This document shows, one piece after another, positions 24,744 through 45,300 of a DNA stretch of 64,000 nucleotides. The notes beneath the pieces were generated by a model, which saw only the letters and a program-made list of their open reading frames with translations, ran no database searches and was not told the origin of the DNA. This stretch comes from Macropodus opercularis (lineage: Eukaryota; Chordata; Actinopteri; Anabantiformes; Osphronemidae), in the NCBI GenBank assembly GCA_030770545.1, contig CM061096.1:16721501-16785500 (forward strand), written 5' to 3'. Position 1 is the first letter of the stretch; every line of letters starts with the position of its first letter. Both the position numbers and the translations under genes were made by a program.

Positions 24744-25231
24744 GTAGTTCTTCCAGTGACACCGACACGAGAGCGAGGTGCGATCCCTCCCCTTCACAAC
24801 ACTCGACCCGCTTCGTCTTAAATTAAACACAGTAACAGTGAAGACACATCCAGGCGCTTGTCCAGATGTGCACGACATGCATTCAGAAAGGAACTAGAGG
24901 GAAAGCGGTGACTCCGCTAAAACAAGACTAAATTAATCTGACTTAAAAACGATTTGCTGTCTTCATGGCCCACGATCAGTCAGGAATTCAGGCTCCGCTC
25001 GTTTTCCACTTACAGGAGGAAGCAAAAAGGCAAAGACTCACTACTAATCAAACTTCGACATGGTTTAAATATGGACGTGGAAGGTTCACATCGATCGCTC
25101 ATCACTTTTATTGGTTTTTAATTAATGGTTGAATGAGAATACAATAGTCCGACTAAAAATCAGCTCATCTAGTAAAACGTGTCCCCGCTGCAGCGATGAG
25201 TGGCGTCGAGGCAGGAAGCCCAGCGGCTGCC

Positions 25232-34613
<9,382 letters not shown>

Positions 34614-35508
34614 CTCTCAGGGGAATCTGGGAACGTCTGCCAGCAGCAAGTAGCAGCAGGAACGCCTGGGAAGTCAGAGGACAAGGGGCGTAAGAACCCG
34701 ACCTGGTTCGTGTGTTCGGCTGGTTTGTCCACTTAAGGCACAGCCGCCAATTAGATTCTTATTAAAACCATACTTTGATTGGCTGAATAAGCGTGTTTGT
34801 GGTCAACACTTGATCATGTTCAATCTACTCAACACTGGTTAGTCATGACTGTGGTAATTAGACCAGAACAAAGCAGCAGTACCACCAGAAACAAGCTCAG
34901 CTGGGTCGGTCCAGTCAACAGACCTGCACCAGATCCGGCCTCTGGGGTGATAATGTTCCAGCTGTGGCACCGTTAGACAGTAGGCGACAGAGACTGTGTT
35001 GATCTGACACAAGCTCCTGCACATTTGTATCAGTGCCACAACAGAGAAACTTCTGAATCACACCGTGAGGACCAACGAGACTTCGTCCACATCCTCTAAC
35101 GGAACAGACGCCTCATCGTCTCACTGCTGCTGTCAAAGTGACACCTGAGGTGTAAACACCACACAAAGCCTCAGAGTGAGGTCAGGGGGTCAACCTGTAA
35201 CCACACGAGGCTCCTTTAATTCCCCTGCACACGCAGGTTGGAGTGTGTGAACACGGTAGGACCTGCTAAAGAGGGACAACGTCGAGTTGATGCTGCGTTT
35301 ACACACAAATAACAATTAGCTACCAGTAGCATTCTTAGCTTTGTTAGCGGCCTGTTGGTTCACGTTGAATCGAAAAAATTAAAACCCTAAACGTCAACGT
35401 TTTGGTTGGTATATTGTTAAACGCGTTCGCTTGTGTGCATTAAAATACACAGAGACGCGATGAGGTCCACAGGGCACAAGCTACAGGCGCCACAGAGTGC
35501 CGGCTCGC

Positions 35509-35600
35509 GCTAGCCTGCTAGCTAGCAACACAACAACACAGGCTAGCCTGTTAGCTAGCAACACAACAACACAGGCTAGCCTGCTAACTAGCCTGTTAGC
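35509..35600. repeat. 33-bp tandem repeat upstream of smarca4 coding start
   Basis: Two near-identical 33-bp units (35509-35541 and 35542-35574; one difference seen) and a partial third copy, rich in GCTAGC and CAACAACA. It lies in the first intron of smarca4, close to the likely promoter. Its stop-free frame gives an Arg-Leu-Ala-Cys-Val repeat protein, but nothing supports translation. Confidence 0.85.
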
Positions 35601-35910
35601 AGGCTTGGCAGAGCGCGGCCACGCTCTCCGAGGCCCGTTCAGCGGAAAAGGCTGCTTTTTAACAATTTTGTGAACCGCAGAGACTCCGCCGCGTCCATCG
35701 ACACCGTCTGACGGACCCAACGCGCCTCCCTTTCCGACGCCCCTGATCCGTCTCCATTTTCATTCATTGCTCGCTGTCGCGCCTCAGCCGGAGCCGCGAC
35801 GTCGGTTTCACCGCTACTTTCTAACAAAAACACACTGAGAAGCGCGTCCGTGCTCCGGCAGCCGCGCGCATCGCTCCGTCGACGTGTAGACTAAATTGCA
35901 GCCGACTTAC

Positions 35911-36090
35911 ACAAGCGATGAGCGGACAAGTTTCAGCCTTTGCCGGTTCCGACGTCTCTCGGTTTTCTTCCCAGGCAGAAACAAAGAGCGACCGAGCCGC
36001 TGCTTTTTCCTTCACCCCTCCTCCTCTCTCTCTCTCGGTGGACCGTAGCGCAGCAACCGGCGTGTGCCGCTCTGCAGCGCCCCCTGCCGG
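35911..36090 (-). promoter_or_regulatory. Probable non-coding first exon and CpG-rich promoter of smarca4
   Basis: A strong donor, CGCTTGT|GTAAGT, lies at 35911 on the minus strand, about 1.3 kb upstream of the coding start and just inside CpG-rich sequence (35.7-36.15 kb). An acceptor candidate (CTGGCAG) lies at 34637-34643, 23 bases before the ATG. I infer a non-coding exon 1 spliced to the coding exon at about 34636. The exon's 5' limit is a guess. Confidence 0.5.
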
Positions 36091-36298
36091 AGCCATGATG
36101 CCCGCAGGGAAGAGAAGCCGGCGTGGGGGGAAGGGCGAGCGGCTAGCAGGCGGTCGGGAGGCGGGGAGGAGGCGTCAAAGAACCAAGAGGAAAGAATCCA
36201 AATAAACCAAGACCTGACACACAGATTGGGTTTTTCACTATTATGGCTGGTTTTCTTCTGCTGATCGATGGAATGTAACAGCATATGCACAAAAATAG

Positions 36299-36497
36299 TT
36301 TATTAGTTTAATCTGTCAGCTCCTCAGGAAGCAAAACTACAATATTAACACTTTTATCCAGTACAACTTAACATTTAAGATAAAAGTAGTTTCCGTCACT
36401 CTGCATCTAACCCATCATCCATAACCTGTCAGGGATCCTGTCCCTATACGCAGCTAGGATCTAAGACGAAATGACGTTTCTTATTCAACTGTTTATT
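36299..36497 (-). promoter_or_regulatory. Candidate poly(A) signals of atg4d
   Basis: AATAAA on the minus strand at 36492-36497 and at 36299-36304, about 390 and 580 bases after the atg4d stop. The first would place the (TA)n array inside the 3' UTR. Confidence 0.4.
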
Positions 36498-36500
36498 ATG

Positions 36501-36505
<5 letters not shown>

Positions 36506-36563
<58 letters not shown>
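36506..36563. repeat. (TA)n microsatellite
   Basis: About 58 bp of uninterrupted TA. The 11-mer ATGTTCTAATA occurs on both sides (36498-36508 and 36568-36578), so the array has grown inside a short direct repeat. It lies in the atg4d 3' region. Confidence 0.97.
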
Positions 36564-36565
<2 letters not shown>

Positions 36566-36882
36566 ACATGTTCTAATAAACTTTTACCTCAGAACAATTT
36601 AAACAGATTCAATGACAAATATACAACTGTTAAATTATAGATCGTCACCACAAACAACAGTAAACATCACAAGTCTGACAGTAGATGTTAAACTTTCTCC
36701 TCTCAAACAAAAAAAGTACAAAAGAGAACAGCAATAAAACTGCAGTCCTGTCCATAACAAAGCGAAACCTCTTCAGGGAAACGTTCCATCCATCCCTGGA
36801 GGACAGTGTTGGCTTTTAAGCTCAGTAGTTGCCACAGTAACATTTGTGTGCTATTATTTTGGTTTAATCCTCCTCAGTCTGT

Positions 36883-39737
36883 TCACAGCAGAACAAACTC
36901 GTCCAGGCTGTCGCTGGTGTCAACCCGTTTACGCTGCTTCTTCTTCTGGATGTAGGCGATGTTGTTTGTGGGTGTTTCGCTTTCCCCCTCGTCCCGACCA
37001 CGTCCCTCGGCAAATATAAACATGGGGTACGTCTCTGCAGACGTGGAGAGAACCTGTGGAAGAAAAACACTGAATAACTGAACCCGGGTCTGGATTTGTC
37101 TCTGAGGACACTGATGGTGTTTGCGTGTTCATAAAATAGGAATCAGGCCTTTCAGAGGAGTCATCAGTAACTAACTACTCAGAGGTTTTATTTTAGTCTA
37201 ATTACTTAACCAGATTTTGAAACATTTGGTAAATGTAGCTTCTAAACCTACATCTGAAAAGACAAAGTCACAACAGGTGAGGCCCAAATGTTAATACACA
37301 ACCCACTTCAGCTACACTAACTACCTCAGTAACAGCTGTGCACAGAGACTCAAAGTCCGTTTGGCTTGTAGCGTAGAACCCGATGGTGCAGCTGGGGTCC
37401 ATGCGAGAACAAGGCATTTTCCTGGGGTATTTACAGTGAAACGACTGCAGGCGCAGAGAAAAACATCTCGTTAGCGTCAGTTCTTCCTAATGTGGACTTC
37501 GTCATTAATGAGGTCATCAGCTCTGGTTTACGTGGGACCACAGCTTCACAGGAGGAAGCAGGACTGAAATTAAAAAGGAGAAGAAGAGAAATGCTACTTC
37601 CTCTCACCTCCAGGGGAAAGTTCTCTTTTGATGTGTCCACTGTGGGCTGACAGTAGTGAGGGTCCAGGTACAGCAGATGGTCGCCTTTCATACAGGAGGA
37701 AAACAGAAAACAAGTGAGCGGGTGGACAGGGAACAGCTAAGCTCAGTAAGGAGCCCATACTCGAGCCTGCACGTACCCTGGAAACCAACAAAGAACAACG
37801 AGTGCTTCGGTTTGCCCCCGATGATCCCAATGCAGCATTTTAATGCCAGGAGGTTCTGTGAGAACAAAATAAAGAGAACATAAATTAAACTGAAGTCATA
37901 AAGAAGACGTTTAGATAGAATTCAGACAGAAGGCACGCAGGCGAGGAAGCACAGAACACGTGCAAGTACTTTGACACAGGTGATGTAGGCGGGGTTGAGA
38001 TCCTGTCCTCCGAGTCTCACAGGAACCAGGATGATGACGGACTTCCAGGACTTGGCAGGAGGCTCCTGACACAACCTCCTCACGTCCTCCAAGTAGACTG
38101 AACAGAGGCAAAGGAAGAAACACACAGGGGCTTTAACGTCTCACCTCCAGTTCAAGCTGCTTTTCCTTATCTGTCCAAACCTAAAAACAGTCGGGCGACC
38201 GACATACAGACTGGTTTTCTGGCGGTTATTAATCCTCCAGGGTTTGAGTCACAGGCTGCTACAAAGGTCATGAAACAAAGCTGACATGCTCTGTGCACGT
38301 CCTGGCCCATAAACCTGTTCGTCTTCTCACCCCTACACACCTCAGACTCACTCCTGTTTTCTGTCTCGGTGCAGTTTGTTTCATCATAGGAGCCGAGACT
38401 CTGATCGCTGCGGGCGACTCACCGGTGCAGTCCTGTGCTACGTACACGACCAGATTAGGAAGCGCCGCCGATGCTGCCACCGCTTTCCTGAAACAGCACC
38501 GACACCAACAACATTTAGTGAAGGACGTCGTAGCTGGACAGAAGCTGGTTTTGATCGTTGAAGTTGCAGTGTAATCACCTCAGGTCTCACCTGATGATGT
38601 GTGCTACGACAGAGGGGCCGTACCAGTCCCCAGCTTTCTTCCCTGAGCTTCTGCCCAACTCCACCAGCTGGTGTATCCCAAAAGGAGCCGTAGGCGTGTC
38701 CGTAAACCACGACACCACCCGTCTGTGTGTAGCCTCCATGCGGCGGCTCGGCAGGGAACCCAAACTCAACGCTCGATGCAGCTTTCTATGGCCTTCCTTT
38801 AAACTCTCGAGGTCCATGTCGTCCTTGACCACATGGTGGCAAACAGACCAAGTCCAATCTAAACCCGATGGAAAGATGAACACGTGTGAACGTTACAGCG
38901 CAAGCGAGACACCAGATATCATGATGACACAGTTTCTCTGATCTCTGAATGTCCAAAGCACACAGTCCAATTCAATTCATTCATTCTACTTTCACGCAGT
39001 TCTGGTTTCTCTGTGTTTAAGCGCAAGTTGTGTCACCTGGTGGCAGCAGGTGCAGCACGAGCCCTCGAGCCAGCAGCATCTGTCCCGTACGCAGCACACA
39101 ACCCCAGCCACTGTCAGTGGTCAGAGCGCACCCAGCCAGCGGAGGGAAGCTCCGTCTGTACGTCAGCCACAGGAGCGAAGCAAAGGAGCAACGGAAACAC
39201 TCTCTCTTCCCTGACACAGATGCACATGTGGAATTAAAATGCCAGGAATGAGACGTTTCCAGAGGGTTGACGGCCTGATGCTCACAGCCTCACCTTGATC
39301 TTTGAGCTTGTAAGACTTTCCGAGCATGACCACAGGAGAGCTCTTACTGAATTTGGATTTCTGCTTCAAAGGCCACACTGATGCAGGCAAGAGAAAAGAG
39401 ACAGTTAACTTTGGTCAGACAAACACACCCATCGTCAGAATCCGCTCTGTCACAACTACTGTTTTTGTCTAAGCTGTGTCTTTTTAATTCCTGCTCTGAA
39501 ACCCGTGATAGACACAGACACAATGTAAATTGATTCAGACTGACCGTATTTGACACTGTTCCACGCTGAGACCAACTTTGATTTGAGTTTGCCCCTGTCC
39601 ACTGGCTCATGGCCATCCCTGTTCACGTCCAGGACCTCAGGTCCAGCAGATCCACTGGAGAGGAAGAGCCAGTCGTCTGTGAGCTCAGCTGCGGTGGACT
39701 GGTCCTCAGAGCGAGCCAGGGGGGAGCTGGGATTCAT
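36883..39737 (-). CDS. atg4d: Cysteine protease ATG4D
   Basis: Encodes 452 residues (human 474). Coding exons in order: 39545-39737, 39294-39377, 39037-39210, 38591-38858, 38423-38487, 37970-38097, 37777-37855, 37608-37684, 37325-37444 and 36883-37053, all phase-consistent. ATG4 proteases trim the C-terminus of ATG8/LC3/GABARAP proteins and remove them from lipid during autophagy. The peptidase C54 site is complete: nucleophile Cys130 in DSGWGCVLRTGQM, with Asp338 and His340 in LYLDPHYCQPT. Other family blocks are LWLTYRRSFPPL, APFGIHQLVELGRSSGKKAGDWYGPS and ILVPVRLGGQ. The C-terminus DEFVLL fits a W/F/Y-x-x-L LC3-interacting motif like that ending human ATG4D (EDFVFL). The start MNPSSPLA aligns with the human N-terminus. 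The coding exon begins at 39768 with 30 bases of 5' UTR holding an overlapping uORF. Confidence 0.95.
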
Positions 39738-39762
39738 TATTGCTGGAGCGAAGAGGTTCCAT
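39706..39762 (-). promoter_or_regulatory. Upstream ORF overlapping the atg4d start codon
   Basis: An ATG in the context GCCATGG (39760-39762) lies 25 bases upstream of the atg4d ATG in another frame. It encodes 18 residues (MEPLRSSNNESQLPPGSL) and stops at 39706, past the main start. Such overlapping uORFs usually lower translation of the main frame. It applies only if transcripts use the exon starting at 39768. Confidence 0.55.
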
Positions 39763-40374
39763 GGCAGCCTGAGCAAAAAACAGGACAAGGGTCGGTCAGG
39801 TACTTAAGTATATTTAGATCCTTCAGCATCAACAAGTCATAACGTTTCTATGTTCTAAAGACCCGTCGTTCATCGTTATACAGTAACTATGAAAACACAG
39901 TCATACTCTGGGTTAATGTTACGCGCAGTGAAACCAATAAACGGCCGTGACAGGAAGCGAGGACAGAAATCATGTGACTGCTCCCTGTGACTCAAGGAAT
40001 TTCAGAAACATCTGATTAGATGCTTTGGTTCCTGGACAAGAGGCACAGGAACAAAAGAGGCGCCATCAAATGATCATTAGAAGAAGAAAGAAGTTCATTC
40101 GCTTTAAAACCTTCTGCTTTTTAAGGTCTGACTGAATGAGTTTAAGTGTCTGGCAAAAGGTGAAACGTTCTGGTATAATGCTCCGCATGTTCGACCGAAC
40201 CACATAGAAGCATGTCGCTTATAATTATCTATCGATAAATACATATACGCTTTAATTGATCCCATCAACAGCAGTTAAAGGCAAAAAAGGAGACATCTGC
40301 TTAACGAACTGCGTCAACTTCAGTACTTGACAAGCGGAAACGCAGTAAATTCCCGTGAGGGCGGTTTTACCTGC

Positions 40375-40700
40375 ACCTCTACTGAGTCGCCTTCATCGCG
40401 TCTCCGGGAACTGAAGGAAGACACCGACTGAAGATTCCCCCTGTTCTCGTTTCAGTCGTTTAAACCGCTCGATCTTCTGAAGCGAACAGGAACAAACTTC
40501 ACGCTTAGCGTCTATTTCCTGTTTCTATGCGTCACGCGCTGCTGTGATTGGCCAAAAGACAAACGGCCACGAGCTCACTGTTGTTCTTCTGTGGCTGATA
40601 GTCGGTAGGTGGTGAAACACCGCCACCTTCTGGACGGAGACCAGAACCGGCATCGGTCCGTTTCGCTCCTTGGTGCCTTATAAATCAACTCAAGTGAAGC
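40375..40700. other. Probable atg4d promoter and 5' exon
   Basis: A donor-like AGGTGCAG|GTAAAAC lies near 40370 on the minus strand and could end the non-coding exon 1 of atg4d. Upstream are CpG-rich bases and an ATTGG box (reverse CCAAT) near 40547. No other gene is seen before the mast1 3' side. Confidence 0.35.
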
Positions 40701-40769
40701 AGAGACGCGTCTTCAAACAAACGTCATTTGGTGACAAGTTCAGACCAGTCAGACCAGAGTGTTTCTCTG

Positions 40770-42397
40770 CAGTTTATTACATTTCTGCCTTGTTTTTTCA
40801 CAACAGTGGTTCAACGTAACGACGACACAAACAACAGTCACATAGTTGTTGTTATAAAAAGGCTAAACATGGACGTGACAACATTAAAACTTCAGGTTCA
40901 TGGAACGACAGCATGGACACAGATGCTCAGTGTGGATGTCAAATCAATAAATAGGTCACGTAGCAGAAACTCACCGAACAGAGAATAAATACAACAAATA
41001 TAAAAACCATCAAATAAATTATGACAAGTAAAAGTATTTGACACAAAATAAAGTGCAATTTTCCCACAATACACAAAACCCCTAGAGTCTAACATCCAAA
41101 CACAGAATAGTTACACGTCTGATGAATCATTTATGGAATGGAGAGAACCACAGGCAGAGACATCCGCCGCCTTGTTAACGCTACACTTGTTATCTCTGCT
41201 CCTGGATTTTCAGATCTGAAAAGGGTCGAGACCTTTTTCTGCTCAAGAACAAGACCTCAGCACTAAGACGTCCGGCACATCTGCTCCAGGCTTTGTGCAT
41301 CTGCTCACAGTGCTCAGGTTCGTGGATCTGGGCACTGATGGATTGCATATTATTGTACATTTAGGTAAACCACTAAAAAACAAACTAGCTTTAAACAAAA
41401 CCAGGACTTGTACCTTCACATACAGCAATAAACTGCCTGCATACATAGAAAAGAATGAACAAAACTATGGTTCTTTACACCAGCGGTTCCCAACCTGCGG
41501 GTCAGAACCCCACACGTGAGCTGGTTGTGAGGCTTGATAACAGGACGTATGTATCAGTTTCATGCTACAGCGATTGTGGATGTTGAGGCAAAGTCAAAGC
41601 ACGTTAACGTTGCGGCTGCAAAGTTGTATCATAAAGGGAAAACGAGTAAAACTTCCACCGATGTGTTTCAAACTGTGTCGGTTCGCTCTCTTTTGTTGAT
41701 TTGCAGCTTCATTTTGAGTTTTTGATTCAAAGTGGAGTCATTGTTTGAGAAGTTGAGTTTGTTCACAATAACTGATTAATCCTCACTAACAGCAGGAAAA
41801 GACTTTGGCATCGCAGGTTGGGAACCACTGGTCCGACTGATGTTCAGCCTGAACTCAGCGGGCTGCACATCTGACTCTTCTCAGTGGACACTCGGCTTAT
41901 TGCGACTCTTCCTGTCTACAGCTCAATGTAAACGTTTTATTGGGGACACCACATTATTTCACCATGTCCCAGTGCAAGATCATCCTTCGCTCCCACTGAA
42001 CTCAGCCCTTAAACTGCTCTGATGCATGCACTTTGGTCATTTGGTCCAGTTTCAGTAACTTCTACTCTGAACCTGAAGGAAATGCTGCACATGCTCTGTG
42101 TTTAATGCCCGTTGTTCCTGTTCGCATGTTAAGGATGTTCACAGTGTTCACTAGCGTAAGGTCCTGCTTTTTATTCTTCTCATGTTTTCAGCGACTCTTT
42201 TACTTTCCACGGTGGCAGACATGCATTGAGACATACGCATTTATCTATATACAACGCGTGATGAACAGACACATTATAAAGCCAGACCTGAAGCTGATGC
42301 GTCTTTGTTAATGTGTTCGCCTCCTTTTCACTACAAGCCACGTGGACTCGTGATATGTCAGATGTTAGTAGACGGTTTTCTTTCTGAAGCTCTCGTA
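40770..42397 (-). other. Downstream region / likely 3' UTR of mast1
   Basis: No coding frame resembles a protein. Minus-strand AATAAA candidates lie at 42170-42175, 41936-41941 and 40773-40778. Use of the last would give a 3' UTR of about 1.6 kb that includes the hAT-like element. Confidence 0.35.
41481..41830. mobile_element. Non-autonomous hAT (Charlie-like) DNA transposon relic
   Basis: A 350-bp element whose ends are inverted copies: left CAGCGGTTCCCAACCTGCG, right (reversed) CAGTGGTTCCCAACCTGCG, 19 bases with one difference. CAGNGGTTCNCAACC is the hallmark terminus of hAT-Charlie type elements. There is no transposase frame. The 8-bp flanks (CTTTACAC and GTCCGACT) do not match, so the target duplication has decayed or the ends are trimmed. 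Confidence 0.75.
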
Positions 42398-45300
42398 TCA
42401 TGAATGATGCTTGGAGCTCCTAGAGGGCCCTTTATCGGACTGAGTGGTCGCTGTGTTGGCTGAGCTCGCCGTCGGACCCCCCTGACGCCCAGAACCAGTC
42501 GAAGACTCTGCTTTTCCTCCTGAGTGGCTGCGCTTCTCCTCACTGGCTCTGGAGGCGTCTTTAGCCCTGGGCCCCTCCTGTGACGCCCCTTTCATCGGCC
42601 CCAGCACCGTTTTGGCCACGCTTGTGAGCTGGGTGACGAAGCTGGACTTGTCACCCGGGGACATGGGGCGAGACCTGGAGGATGGGGAGGTGGGGTTCTC
42701 CTCCAGCACCTCCAGGTGTGCCCTGTCCTCCTTGGACCCACGGCACAGGCGTGTTGCTTTGTCTGCTTTGGCTCTGGAAGCAGGGAGCGTGTGGGTCTGG
42801 ACCTGGGTGCCACCCGGGGATGTGGGTCCTCTGGGTGTGGTCGCCTCTGTTGCTTTCTCCCCTGTCTCTGAGCCTTTCCGTGGCTTGGATGAAGCTTTCT
42901 GTGCGGTACCCTTGTCTGCGTCTGCAGAGCGTTTCACGTTGTCCTCACTCCTCTCCTGTAAACTCTGCTGCCTCCTCTCTGCTTGTTCTGGCCCCTTTGA
43001 GGAGCCTGGAACTGAGCCCTTGGAGGCTATTGGCTCTGATTTTGGAGCAGTCGCGTCCCCGGGTCTGGGTCTGGTCTCGGCGACAGATGAAACCAGTGCT
43101 GGACCAGACTTTCCCTCTACTGCAGCAGCACTCGCGCTGCTCTTCAGAACTTCCGCTGTGGATAACGTTTTACCAGATCCAGCTGCTGGTGTAGCTACAG
43201 CCTCACTCTGCAGCTCCGCGGTGTCAGACGCGGTGGTTTGTGTGTCCTCGTCTCTGCTTGTGAGGAGCGTATCACGGCTGAGCGGTGACTCCTGCCTCCC
43301 CAGCCTCCTCACAGGCTTCAGACCTCCGACCTCCCCTCCCATTGGAGGAGACGGAGAGGTAGACGATGAAGGAGAAGGTGGGGCGGGTCCGTTCTCTCCC
43401 TCCATCTCCAGCAGGCTCTGCAGGCTGTGCTCACAGTGGAAGGACTCTCTCCTGTAGTCGCCGTGCGTCACCTCCAAGCTGTGCTTGCGCAGCGACACCC
43501 CGCCGGTCAGAGGAGAAGGCGACGAGGATGAAGAAGAGGAGGAGGGCAGAGTGGGGGCTCCCAGCTTCTCTGCCGACTGCACCCGCTGCAGCAGCGGGGA
43601 TCTGGGCGGCTCGGCGCTCTTGGGGCGAGGACGGGCGACAGGGGGAGAGGAGTGCAGCTTGGCGGGAAACATCTGCGTGGTGTTAGAGCTCCCGACCGAG
43701 TGACCAGCGAGCGGTGGAGGAGAGGAGGTGGTGGGGGAGGGAGTGTGAGCCAGCGGCGACAGGGGGATGTTGCCGGCCGACTTGCAGCGCGCGGAGCGGT
43801 ACTGGCGGTGCAGCTTGGGAGACAGGCCGTGCAGGGAGCTGGGCCTCATGTGGTGCGAGGCCGCTGGGGAGTTGGGGGTGCTGGACGCGGGGGAGCTGCT
43901 CTGGGAGGAGGTGCCTGAGGACAGAAGGAGACGCATGACACAGTCAGAGCAGGTCAGACGGGCAGCGTGTTATGGCTCGGGTTCCTACACCAACCCAGAT
44001 AAGGAGACTCCACAGCAGCGCGGTAGGTCTGGGTGGGCGAGCGGGCGGAGAGGCTGTGGGTGGGGGAGCCCGGCAGACTGTCCCCAGAGGACAGGGAGCG
44101 GTTCAACGAGGAGAGGCTGCGGCTGGTGTGGAGCAGGTTGGACTGTTTGGTGATTTTCCTGAACAGGGAGCAGCGTTTCTTACTGAAAGAACAGAACACA
44201 CGTAAATGAAGGGAACACAGACACAGACGGGTAAAAGTGTCTAAGTGGCGATGAAGGCAGCGCACTCCGGCCCCTCCTTGGGTCCCGTCCTCTTGCTGCG
44301 CCGGGCCATCTTGGATTTGTAGCTGGACTTCCGGGCTGGACCGACTTTTATTGAGGTGTTCTCGAAGGGAGTCGTCGTGACCGTCACCTTGTTCCCGCTC
44401 TGCAGATCATTCATAGGTTGTTGGTACAGTACATGGTTTCAGAGCAATTCAGATAAACTCAGTAGGTGTGTTTGGGTCTGACCTTCAGAATCAGCTCCAC
44501 CACCTCCGTATGGACCAGACCGTGGACCGACTCCCCGTTTACGTGAGTGATAAGGTCTCCAGCAGCGAGCCCGGCCTCCTGGGCTGGACCTCCGACCTCC
44601 ACGTGCTGCGAGTAAGTAAGACATCAGATGTAGGCAGACTTTGTTTGAGTAGCTGTACTGACAGTAGTACTGCACCCACCCAGACCATGTGATGCACGCT
44701 GTAGACGTCACTGTCGCCCATGTAGACCCTGATGGCTCGCAGCGTGAACCCGTACTTCTTCCCAGAGCGATGGATGGTGATGGGCGACTGCTGGACGTTG
44801 ACCACGGGGGAGTAGTCTCGGCTGGGAGAGGAGTCGCGTGAGGACGGGTTGGATGAGAGGGAGCGAGGAGACATAGGGCTCGCCAGCGGGGAGGCACCGT
44901 GCTGCTCCACTGAGGAGGAGGACCAGCGTTACAACCCCCACACAGGCCCGAGCCGTGACAACATTCACTTACACAGCTCGTGTGTTTACCTGCAGGAATC
45001 ATGACGGACAGAGCCGTAGCAGAGGCAGATTTAATAACTTTGCTTCCTGGCCGGGAGCGTTTCTCTCCTTCGGCTGAGAGCTGCTGGTGGCGAACCCTCC
45101 TCAGCACCAGGTCAGTGGTGGCCCCGCGGAGCCCGTGTGGGTCCGGCAGCCCCAGAACGGCAGCACTGCCTGGAAGAGGCAACGAGGCATCAGCGGGTCT
45201 CAGAAGCTTGTCTGTGAAAACAGCAGTGGCTCAAGGTTGAGGTAGTAACTACAGGCTCCACTACAAGCAGAAGCACCAGTACCAGAACAAAGGAACCTTT

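Noticed and set aside
35481..35720. Arg-Leu-Ala-Cys-Val repeat peptide on the minus strand
   Set aside because: It comes from the 33-bp tandem repeat in the smarca4 first intron; no splice or start evidence.
42612..43457. 281-codon open frame on the plus strand
   Set aside because: It is antisense to the large last exon of mast1, a Ser/Pro-rich region that leaves the other strand open by composition.
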